This document shows, one piece after another, positions 42,718-49,299 of a DNA stretch of 64,000 nucleotides. Below the pieces are notes generated by a model. The model was not told where the DNA came from, made no database searches, and worked only from the letters and a program-made list of their open reading frames with translations. The stretch is from Lachnospiraceae bacterium UBA7143 (GTDB lineage Bacteria > Bacillota > Clostridia > Lachnospirales > Lachnospiraceae): contig DKWV01000026.1 of assembly GCA_002491905.1 (NCBI GenBank), forward strand, positions 1-64,000, in the 5' to 3' direction. The stretch's first letter is position 1; every line of letters begins with the position of its first letter. The position numbers were made by a program, and so were the translations under genes.

Positions 42718-44754
42718 TCATGCCGGGATCATGTCAAGGAACTGCTGTTCTGTCAGGACAGGGATGCCAAGCTCCCTTGCCTTTGCCAGTTTGCTGCCCG
42801 GCTTTTCCCCGCAGATCAGGTAATCTGTCTTTCGGGTAACGGAACTTCCCGCTGTTGCCCCAAGGCTGGTGATCCTGCTGTTGATACCGTCACGGGTAAA
42901 ATTCTCAAGTTTTCCTGTCGCTACAACCGTACATCCTGCAAACGGATTATTTTCTTTTATATCTTTCATCGTATCTTCCTCTCTTTCCTCAAAATGAAAT
43001 TCTTTCTGTAACGTCTTCCATAATTTCAGGTTATCCCAGTCATGGAACCATTCCCGGATACTCCGGCTCATCTTTTCCCCGAACTCCGGCAGGGATGTGA
43101 AATCAAAACAATCCACTGCCGCTTTTGCAAGCTCCTGCAGGTTCCCTTTGAAAAAACTGTCCAAGGCCCTGCCCGCCGTCCTGCCAATCAACGGGATATC
43201 CATTGCCACCACATATCTTACAAAAGTCGTATTACGGCTTCTCTTAATGGACTCCTGCATTTTTTCATAAGACTTCTCCCCGAAACCCTCCATGCGGATG
43301 ATCTCATCCCGGTAACGGTCCAGATGGTAAAAGTCCTGACAGGTATGGAGGAAACCTTTTTCAATGAACCTGTCGATGACCGCTTCTGAGATACCGGAAA
43401 TATCCATTGCCTTTTTCCCCGCAAAATGTACCATTCTCCGTAAAAGCTGGTTCCGGCAGTCCGGGTTGTCACAGTGGAGCGTCTCGATGATACGTCCGTT
43501 ACCTCCTTTTCTCGCATAGATCCTTACCGGGTTCCCGCAGCAGGGGCATTTCTCTGGTATCATGCTATCCGCATAATGCCCCCTGTCAAGGTTATCCTCG
43601 ATATGCGGGATGATCATGTTCCGCTTGGACACCAGTATCCGGCACCCCGGATGCAGTTCCAGATCCTTGATAAAGGAAATGTTATGCAGACTTGCCCTTG
43701 ATACGATGCATCCGTCAATCTCCACCGCGTCAAACACAGCGACCGGCGCAATCTCGCCGGAACGTCCGGGTGTCCATTCCACAGACCGGAAGACTGTCTC
43801 CTGCACCTCATCCTCAAATTTATAGGCAATGCCGTCCTTATAATGGTGACCCGTCCTCCCGCATCCTCTGGAATAGGAAATGCTGTTATAGCGCAGTACC
43901 ATGCCATCGATCGGCAGCATACAGTCATCCGCGGCATTTCTCAGATACCGTATTCCCTGTTCCAGTTCTTCCATGGAAACCTTTTCTGTAAGCGGTAGGA
44001 ACGGACATACCTCAAATCCAAGTGACTGTAGAGCCTTCAGTAGCTTCCCGCGGCTGTCCGCAATCTTTCCGAATCCCTCCATCCCTTCTATCACATTAAA
44101 CGCATAGAAATGGATATGGCGGTTTCTGCAGGCGGCAGGATCTAACAGCCTGATCGAGCCGGCGGCAAGGTTTCTCGCATTACATGCCCCTTTTCCATCC
44201 GCGCCGGGTATCTTCCCTTTTATCCTCTCAAAGTCATCCTGGTGGATGATGCCCTCCCCGGTCACCACTAGCCTGTCCTTATGGGGGATCGAGACAGGCA
44301 CGTTATAAAAAGCGGGGATGTTATGGGTAATCATCTCGCCTGTTTCCCCGTCTCCTCTGGTTGACGCCTCCACGAGCCTCCCGTCCTCATAACAGAGTTT
44401 TACGGTAAGCCCGTCCAGCTTCAGCATTAAAAGAGATGCTGATCTGGCCGCCATTTCCAGAAGTTCCTCCATCTGCTTGGTCTTATCGAGGCTGAGCAGC
44501 GGGATCGTGTGTTTCACCTTTTTCAGTAAACTGACAGGGTCAGCGCCTACCGTCTGTGTGGGAGAATTGCTGAGGATGATGCCCGTCCTTTTCTCAAGTT
44601 CCTGCAGTTCATCGAAGAGATGGTCATACACCGCATCCGATACGCTGGGTGCCGCTAAGTTGTAATATTCATGCCTGTAACGGTTCAGCTTGGTAACGAG
44701 TGCCGTGACCTTTTCGGCATCTCCCGCCTGTGTTCCTTTCTGGATCTTTTTCAT
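42718..44754 (-). CDS. ligA: NAD-dependent DNA ligase (mobile-element copy)
   Basis: 678 residues, full domain order. Domain Ia: RYRHEYYNLAAPSVSDAVYD. The adenylated Lys is in LMLKLDGLTVKL, with the following Arg in STRGDG. Then come the OB fold, a four-Cys zinc finger (CPCCGN...CDNPDC), helix-hairpin-helix motifs and a BRCT domain (FAGCTVVATGKLENF...). Motif IV reads DGMVLRYN where DGVVIKVN is usual (Arg for Lys). It seals nicks and is likely an extra copy, since the housekeeping ligase should be elsewhere. It is followed by parM after 18 bp. Confidence 0.93.
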   Translation of the reverse strand: MKKIQKGTQAGDAEKVTALVTKLNRYRHEYYNLAAPSVSDAVYDHLFDELQELEKRTGIILSNSPTQTVGADPVSLLKKVKHTIPLLSLDKTKQMEELLEMAARSASLLMLKLDGLTVKLCYEDGRLVEASTRGDGETGEMITHNIPAFYNVPVSIPHKDRLVVTGEGIIHQDDFERIKGKIPGADGKGACNARNLAAGSIRLLDPAACRNRHIHFYAFNVIEGMEGFGKIADSRGKLLKALQSLGFEVCPFLPLTEKVSMEELEQGIRYLRNAADDCMLPIDGMVLRYNSISYSRGCGRTGHHYKDGIAYKFEDEVQETVFRSVEWTPGRSGEIAPVAVFDAVEIDGCIVSRASLHNISFIKDLELHPGCRILVSKRNMIIPHIEDNLDRGHYADSMIPEKCPCCGNPVRIYARKGGNGRIIETLHCDNPDCRNQLLRRMVHFAGKKAMDISGISEAVIDRFIEKGFLHTCQDFYHLDRYRDEIIRMEGFGEKSYEKMQESIKRSRNTTFVRYVVAMDIPLIGRTAGRALDSFFKGNLQELAKAAVDCFDFTSLPEFGEKMSRSIREWFHDWDNLKLWKTLQKEFHFEEREEDTMKDIKENNPFAGCTVVATGKLENFTRDGINSRITSLGATAGSSVTRKTDYLICGEKPGSKLAKARELGIPVLTEQQFLDMIPA

Positions 44755-44786
44755 AAAAAATCACGCTCCTTTCTTTTCAGATCCTT

Positions 44787-44838
44787 AAAAGGCGTTTACA
44801 AAACGCCAGAACCCCATGCCATGACCGGCACGGGGTTC
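44787..44838 (-). terminator. Double hairpin terminator after prfH
   Basis: First stem GAACCCC with GGGGTTC (44809-44815, 44832-44838), extended inside by TGCC/GGCA. Second stem GGCGTTT with AAACGCC (44791-44797, 44801-44807), followed by TTTT on the minus strand. It closes the rtcB-prfH operon. Confidence 0.88.
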
Positions 44839-44911
44839 ACTATAGTGTCATGAATATAATATATAGTTGCGGGAGTATCTTATACGCTTTAAACCAGGCA
44901 GCGTATTCCTG

Positions 44912-45502
44912 TTATTTTCTCAAAACAAATCTCTCTCCTTCATAAGTCCGCACCGGGTTTCCCCTGACAATGCGGGTATGCTCCCGCCATGCGGCATTTA
45001 CTTGTTTCGCTTCCTGCTCCTTTTGCAAATCCGCAAGTTTCCCCTGCAACTTCTCCATTGCGCGCTGTTTATTTAGAAACTGGCTCCGTTCCTCGGTAGA
45101 GTGCGCCACAAGTCCTGTTGGTATATGGATGATCCGTATACCTGTCTCCACCTTGTTTACATTCTGGCCTCCTTTCCCGCCACAATGGAACTTCTCGATA
45201 CGGTATTCTTTCCCGGACGCAATCTCTCCCTGCTCCGGGATGATGCTCACATCCACATACCAATTTTTTCGCTTATGATTCGGACGGAATGGACTCCTGC
45301 ATATCCACAATACCGTACCTTCTAGGCTGCTTAAATCCTGCGCCGTCCGAAAGCGGATGGAATCTAAGCAGCCTTTTTCATACCCCTTTGTCTCGGATAT
45401 CACTTCTAAATCCTCATATTCTCTTTTTAATGCCGCAAACAGCTTCGCCACCGCAAGCTGACACTCAGACGGCCCCTGTCCTGCACTGATCTGTACTATC
45501 AT
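44912..45502 (-). CDS. prfH: Peptide release factor homologue PrfH
   Basis: 196 residues. It resembles the catalytic half of class I release factors, with the GGQ motif in FHCGGKGGQNVNKVETG and the PrfH-typical IIHIPTGLVAHSTEERSQ. The stop-codon recognition domain is replaced by a short N-terminal domain. Known PrfH proteins release nascent peptides from ribosomes whose 16S rRNA decoding centre has been cut, after which an RtcB partner reseals the rRNA. Here rtcB lies 15 bp upstream in the same operon, exactly as expected for that system. Confidence 0.95.
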   Translation of the reverse strand: MIVQISAGQGPSECQLAVAKLFAALKREYEDLEVISETKGYEKGCLDSIRFRTAQDLSSLEGTVLWICRSPFRPNHKRKNWYVDVSIIPEQGEIASGKEYRIEKFHCGGKGGQNVNKVETGIRIIHIPTGLVAHSTEERSQFLNKQRAMEKLQGKLADLQKEQEAKQVNAAWREHTRIVRGNPVRTYEGERFVLRK

Positions 45503-45517
45503 AAATTTCTTTCTCCT

Positions 45518-46627
45518 CTACTTTCTGCTTCCTGCCTTAAAATTATAGACAGGCTTCAATATCTCTGTCACCTCTACCATATCTCTGATCTGCGCTGTGA
45601 TCTCCACTATGGAACGATAGGCAAAAGGTGCTTCATCCAAGGTGTCCGCGCTGACACAACTGCTGTAAATGCCTTTCATTTCCTTTTTAAATTCTGATAC
45701 CGTATACCGGCTCTTTACATCTTCGCGCTTTAACTTTCTGCCGGAACCATGCGGCGCTGAGTAATTCCACTCTGCACTGCCTTTTCCGATGCCTAAGATG
45801 ATCCCGTCCCGCATATTTGCCGGAATGACTACGCGCTCTCCCTTTTTTGCGGAGATGGAACCCTTACGGAGTATGCCGGAGTCATCCACAAAATTGTGCG
45901 GCACAAAAAACTGCTCTGCCGCTTTCCACTTCATCCCCTTAAGAATTTCCCTGACAATGATCTGTCTGTTCCATTCGGCATAGCGCTGGATTATCTGCAC
46001 ATCTTCCAAGTAAGCTGTCTTATTATCACCTTCTAAGTAACTCATGTAATAGGGAACTTCTTTCCCCTGTTCTTTCAGGCAGCTATTGGCTAGTTTCGTA
46101 TAATATTCCGCCACTTCCTCCCCTAAATGCCTGCTCCCTGTATGCACCACAAGATACAGGCTGCCGTCATCGGACTTATCCAACTCTATAAAATGATTGC
46201 CGCCACCAAGCGTGCCAAGGCTCCTGTCTGCTTTCTGCCTGTTGATATGACGGATGCAGTGAAGCCCTTCATAGGAAAATTCCTCCGCCATGTAATGGGG
46301 TTCTTTCCGAATGTTGAAACCGGAGGGTATGTTCTCCCGGATCACCCTGTCCAATTTCTGATACTCCACATTGCTCTTATTCAGTTTTACACAGGTCATG
46401 CCGCAGCCGATATCCACGCCTAAAAGCTGTGGGATCACCTTATCCGTGACGGTCATGGAAAGACCGATCGGCGCGATCTTACCCGGATGGATATCCGGCA
46501 TCATGCAGATCGAACTGCCCTTGGCAATTTCGTTATCGCATATCATTTTCACCTGTGCCAGAGCATAATCTTCCACATCGTCTGTAAAAATCTTTGCTTC
46601 GGCATATATACCTTTTACTGTTTTCAT
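45518..46627 (-). CDS. rtcB2: RtcB-family RNA ligase of the PrfH-linked type
   Basis: 369 residues, shorter than the copy at 37080. Motifs: LGVDIGCGMTCVKL (metal site), GTLGGGNHFIEL, and the guanylylated His in APHGSGRKLKRED. It would reseal cleaved rRNA using GTP, in partnership with PrfH downstream. The leader (46628-46929) holds a promoter, a 26-codon leader ORF and a terminator 32 nt before the start, which suggests expression is controlled by attenuation. Ribosome site: AAGAGGAAAAG before the ATG. Confidence 0.95.
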   Translation of the reverse strand: MKTVKGIYAEAKIFTDDVEDYALAQVKMICDNEIAKGSSICMMPDIHPGKIAPIGLSMTVTDKVIPQLLGVDIGCGMTCVKLNKSNVEYQKLDRVIRENIPSGFNIRKEPHYMAEEFSYEGLHCIRHINRQKADRSLGTLGGGNHFIELDKSDDGSLYLVVHTGSRHLGEEVAEYYTKLANSCLKEQGKEVPYYMSYLEGDNKTAYLEDVQIIQRYAEWNRQIIVREILKGMKWKAAEQFFVPHNFVDDSGILRKGSISAKKGERVVIPANMRDGIILGIGKGSAEWNYSAPHGSGRKLKREDVKSRYTVSEFKKEMKGIYSSCVSADTLDEAPFAYRSIVEITAQIRDMVEVTEILKPVYNFKAGSRK

Positions 46628-46659
46628 GATTTACTTTTCCTCTTCTTAAAAATGAGCGC

Positions 46660-46682
46660 AAAAAAAGCACCCCAAAGGTGCT
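46660..46682 (-). promoter_or_regulatory. Intrinsic terminator in the rtcB2 leader (putative attenuator)
   Basis: AGCACC pairs with GGTGCT (46677-46682, 46666-46671) around TTTGG; seven T residues follow on the minus strand. It stands 32 nt before the rtcB2 start and after the leader ORF. Its 5' arm (46673-46679) is also complementary over 7 nt to 46792-46798 inside the leader ORF, an alternative antiterminator. Confidence 0.75.
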
Positions 46683-46764
46683 GGCTACTCTTTCACTATC
46701 TGTACAGGACAATAAAAATTTCCAAAATCATTATCAGAACTTTCTATTGCACGATATAATAAAG

Positions 46765-46845
46765 CTATCTGTAAGACGCACGGAGCGACATACCTTTGAT
46801 TGTCAGTTGCATTATTCTGTTATGGGTTGTTGTATTTTTCTGCAT
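46765..46845 (-). CDS. 26-residue leader peptide upstream of rtcB2
   Basis: ATG at 46845 behind AAGGAGGTCATACC, encoding MQKNTTTHNRIMQLTIKGMS and LRASYR, then TAG. It follows the promoter by about 50 nt and precedes the terminator at 46660. Bases 46846-46851, just before the ATG, can pair with 46789-46794 in the coding part, and the latter region can pair with the terminator arm. A ribosome on this ORF would thus decide which hairpin forms. The peptide itself matches nothing I know. Confidence 0.65.
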   Translation of the reverse strand: MQKNTTTHNRIMQLTIKGMSLRASYR

Positions 46846-46900
46846 GGTATGACCTCCTTTTCTACTTTCTGAATTAATGGTTTATTTGTTTAACGGTTAC

Positions 46901-46929
46901 ATGCTAGCACAGATGGACTAAATTTGCAA
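46901..46929 (-). promoter_or_regulatory. Promoter of the rtcB2-prfH operon
   Basis: Minus strand TTGCAA (46924-46929), 17-bp spacer, TAGCAT (46901-46906). Confidence 0.7.
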
Positions 46930-46997
46930 GTTTTTATTTGCCTGTCAGGTCAGTTCATTTGTCCCCTCTCATGATACCATCTAACACAATGTAAGTA

Positions 46998-47297
46998 TCA
47001 TTCAATATTTTCATACTTCTTTAACCGTTCCTCCTTCAATTCTTCTAAAGACATATCCGTATAAGGGATTGCTCCAACCAATGACTTTAATGCCTGAACA
47101 ACTTCTACTGTTTTTTCCTGCTCTTCTATTTCCGTACCGCTTCCATCTTTGCTCCCGGCTATCTCATCCGGCGTAAGAATACTTTCCATAAATTCCAGAA
47201 CATTCCCGCCGACAGCGTCTGCTCCACGCTCATTCAGATCGGCCAGATTCTCTTTCGCCTGTGTCATGACCTGCAAATATTCTTCATTTGTCCTCAT
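46998..47297 (-). CDS. Hypothetical acidic protein
   Basis: 99 residues, helical and acidic (LADLNERGADAVGGNVLEFM; SLEEELKEERLKKYE-like end). AGGAGAAACATT precedes the ATG. It follows the HigA-like gene by 67 bp on the same strand. No family is recognised. Confidence 0.6.
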   Translation of the reverse strand: MRTNEEYLQVMTQAKENLADLNERGADAVGGNVLEFMESILTPDEIAGSKDGSGTEIEEQEKTVEVVQALKSLVGAIPYTDMSLEELKEERLKKYENIE

Positions 47298-47364
47298 AAT
47301 GTTTCTCCTACTATAAACAAATAATACCCTAAGTTACGTACACAGGGTTTTCTACCCCTCATAT

Positions 47365-47658
47365 CTAACCTTTAGCCGGACTTTTGGGAACAAACTCCAA
47401 TTTCAGCGTCATTCCCATTCCATCCGCCAGACGCTTTAGGAGTTTAAGAGACGGATTCCTGGTTCCATTTTCAAGCTTACTGATATCCGCCTGATTAATT
47501 CCTGTTCTTTCTGCAAGTTCTTTTTGGGTGAGATTTTGCGAAATCCTTGCATCAACCATTGCCCGGATCACATCCATTTCCGGCTGGATATCTTCCCATT
47601 CCTTTCTGAACTCATCATCCTGTAATTGTTCCTCTAAAAATTCCTGAAATTCACTCAT
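47365..47658 (-). CDS. HigA-like XRE antitoxin
   Basis: 97 residues. The central helix-turn-helix LTQKELAERTGINQADISKL is followed by ENGTRNPSLKLLKRLADGMG. It should bind and neutralise the upstream-encoded RelE/HigB-like toxin and repress the pair by binding the palindrome at 48042-48061. It overlaps the toxin gene by 8 bp. The toxin-first order is that of HigBA-type systems. Confidence 0.88.
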   Translation of the reverse strand: MSEFQEFLEEQLQDDEFRKEWEDIQPEMDVIRAMVDARISQNLTQKELAERTGINQADISKLENGTRNPSLKLLKRLADGMGMTLKLEFVPKSPAKG

Positions 47659-48010
47659 TTTCCTTCACCCTTTCCAAATAGTCTTTGCGATATAATTTTG
47701 CCAACTTTATTTCCTGTTTTGGCGTTTCCTGCGTTTTCTTAATAAATCCATTCGTTATTATAATTTTCTTACCATAGCAGAAAAAATATAGGACTCTGGT
47801 TATATCTGTTCCAACTTTTCCACGGATTTCAAATATTCCATCATCCAGATGCTTACTGTAAGGCTCTCTCAACTGGTTTCCCTTTTCCTCCAACACATTA
47901 ATGATTCCCAAAACTTTTGCCCTCATTTTAACATCCAGACCAAGGATAAAATCTTTCGCTGGTTTTTCACCATTAGCTTTAGTATAAAATTCCACTTCAA
48001 ATTTATCCAT
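47651..48010 (-). CDS. HigB/RelE-like toxin
   Basis: About 119 residues. The pattern FEVEFYTKANGEKPAKDFIL then LREPYSKHLDDGIFEIRGKV and TRVLYFFCYGKKIIITNGF is that of the phage-derived Gp49/HigB subgroup of the RelE superfamily, ribosome-dependent mRNA interferases. The ATG at 48010 has GGAGATTACA in front; an earlier in-frame ATG would start inside the promoter. First gene of a two-gene toxin-antitoxin operon close to the right end of the element, which may help keep it. Confidence 0.88.
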   Translation of the reverse strand: MDKFEVEFYTKANGEKPAKDFILGLDVKMRAKVLGIINVLEEKGNQLREPYSKHLDDGIFEIRGKVGTDITRVLYFFCYGKKIIITNGFIKKTQETPKQEIKLAKLYRKDYLERVKENE

Positions 48011-48038
48011 TGTAATCTCCAATTTTCTTTCTATATTT

Positions 48039-48067
48039 AGTATATGGCATATATGCCATATTGTCAA
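48039..48067 (-). promoter_or_regulatory. HigBA-like promoter with embedded palindromic operator
   Basis: Minus strand TTGACA (48062-48067), 17-bp spacer, TATACT (48039-48044), a near-consensus promoter. A perfect 20-bp palindrome, ATATGGCATATATGCCATAT (48042-48061), fills the spacer and touches the -10 box, the expected antitoxin binding site. Confidence 0.85.
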
Positions 48068-48134
48068 TAATATGTCCCCTGAATATAAATTCAAGCACTA
48101 GAGATTTTCCAATTTTCTGTACTCTAAAATCTGC

Positions 48135-48170
48135 AAAAGGCCAACAACCTTTCAGTTATTGACCTTTCTT
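48135..48170. terminator. Bidirectional terminator near the right end of the element
   Basis: GGCCAACAAC (48139-48148) pairs, with G-U wobbles, with 48155-48164. T-rich tracts follow on both strands. It would shield the element from rsgA read-through. Confidence 0.65.
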
Positions 48171-48196
48171 TTGTTGGCACTCTTTCTCCTGAATAT

Positions 48197-48217
48197 TACC
48201 GCACCAATTCCGCACCA
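48197..48217. repeat. Right attachment site of the element (21-bp core)
   Basis: Exact copy of 20227-20247 in the same orientation. After one mismatch the similarity continues for a few bases. The 200 bp from here to rsgA hold no gene and should be original chromosome. Confidence 0.85.
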
Positions 48218-48417
48218 TTTTAACATGGATATATAGAAATCAGCATAAACTTTTATGAAACCTCAAATCACGCAAAGCATTGAAAACACTGGGTTTTATA
48301 GACATTTATAAAAATTCGTAAAGATATAAAACCAGCTTCGCGTATTACGATGCCTAGTTTCATAATGTCCTAACCGCCTTTCTCTAATCTCCTATTTCAA
48401 AATCATTCAGGCCTTTA

Positions 48418-49296
48418 TTAATAACGCCTGTTCTCCTTCAACTCCCGGTACAACACCATATAATTCTCATACCGCACAGGACTAATTTTTCCCTCTTCCA
48501 CGGCCTCTTTGACCTTGCAGTCCGGCTCGCTGATGTGGGCACAGCCCCGGAATTTACAGAAAGGCTCGTACTCCCGGAACTCGGGATAATACCCTCCCAG
48601 CTCCTCCTTCGTGATATCCGGCATATCAAGGGAAGTAAACCCGGGCGTATCCATGATATAAGTCCCGTTCCCCAGCGCAATGATTTCCGAATGTCTGGTG
48701 GTATGTCTGCCCCGCTTAATCTTCTCGCTGATCTCCCCGGTCTCCATGTTGGTTTCGGGAGAAAGCTGATTGATCAGGGAAGACTTGCCGACACCGCTGG
48801 GGCCTGCCAGTGTTGTGGTTTTCCCATTCAGCAGCTCTCTCACCTGATCCAGCCCCCTGTTTTCCAGAGCGCTTATAAATAACACCCGATATCCGCAAGT
48901 CTCATAAGCGCTTCGCAGCGCCTCCTTCTCCTCCGAAGAGGCGATATCCTCCTTGTTAAAACAGATGACCGTGAGGAGCTTCTGCTGCTCCATACGGATC
49001 AGGAAGCGGTCCAGCAGATTAAAATTCGGATTCGGTTTCACAATCGCAAAGAGAATCAGCGCCTGATCCACATTGGCCACCGCCGGTCTTACCAGCACGC
49101 TTTTCCGCGGCAGAATTTTTCGGATGTTGCCAAGCTTCTCCGCATCGTCGAGCACGTCCAGCTCCACATCATCCCCGACCAGAGGCTTGATTCCCTCTTT
49201 TCTGAATATTCCCTTTGCCCTGCACTCATAGACGCCGCGTCCTTCCACATGCACATAGTAGAAGCCGGCGATCCCTTTCATGATCTTACCAAACAT
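48418..49296 (-). CDS. rsgA: Ribosome small subunit GTPase RsgA
   Basis: 292 residues. It is a circularly permuted GTPase that assists late 30S maturation. An OB fold comes first (FYYVHVEGRGVYECRAKG). The G motifs then appear in the permuted order: CFNKEDI (G4) before LAGPSGVGKSSLINQL (G1) and DTPGF (G3). The C-terminal zinc site is seen in CKFRGCAHISEPDC. It starts 3 bp after prkC, the usual order in Firmicutes. Confidence 0.96.
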   Translation of the reverse strand: MFGKIMKGIAGFYYVHVEGRGVYECRAKGIFRKEGIKPLVGDDVELDVLDDAEKLGNIRKILPRKSVLVRPAVANVDQALILFAIVKPNPNFNLLDRFLIRMEQQKLLTVICFNKEDIASSEEKEALRSAYETCGYRVLFISALENRGLDQVRELLNGKTTTLAGPSGVGKSSLINQLSPETNMETGEISEKIKRGRHTTRHSEIIALGNGTYIMDTPGFTSLDMPDITKEELGGYYPEFREYEPFCKFRGCAHISEPDCKVKEAVEEGKISPVRYENYMVLYRELKENRRY

Positions 49297-49299
49297 ATA

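Larger units (their letters stand above)
20227..48217. mobile_element. Integrated plasmid-like or phage-plasmid element, about 28 kb
   Basis: Bounded by identical 21-bp direct repeats (20227-20247, 48197-48217), with tyrosine integrase and excisionase at the left end, between ychF and rsgA. Contents: primase-helicase, P-loop NTPase, Sak/YqaJ recombination genes, ParM/ParR, DNA ligase, two RtcB, PrfH, toxin-antitoxin pairs, XRE regulator and many small unknown genes. I find no capsid, portal, terminase, tail, relaxase or type IV secretion gene. Base composition changes inside it: about 21.6-32 kb and 46.6-48.2 kb are AT-rich, 32-46.6 kb more balanced. It may be an integrated plasmid, a phage-plasmid remnant or a satellite dependent on a helper. 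Confidence 0.85.

Noticed and set aside
20227..48217. Conjugative transposon (Tn916-like) identity
   Set aside because: Int and Xis are of that general type, but no relaxase, coupling protein, FtsK-like or type IV secretion gene was found.
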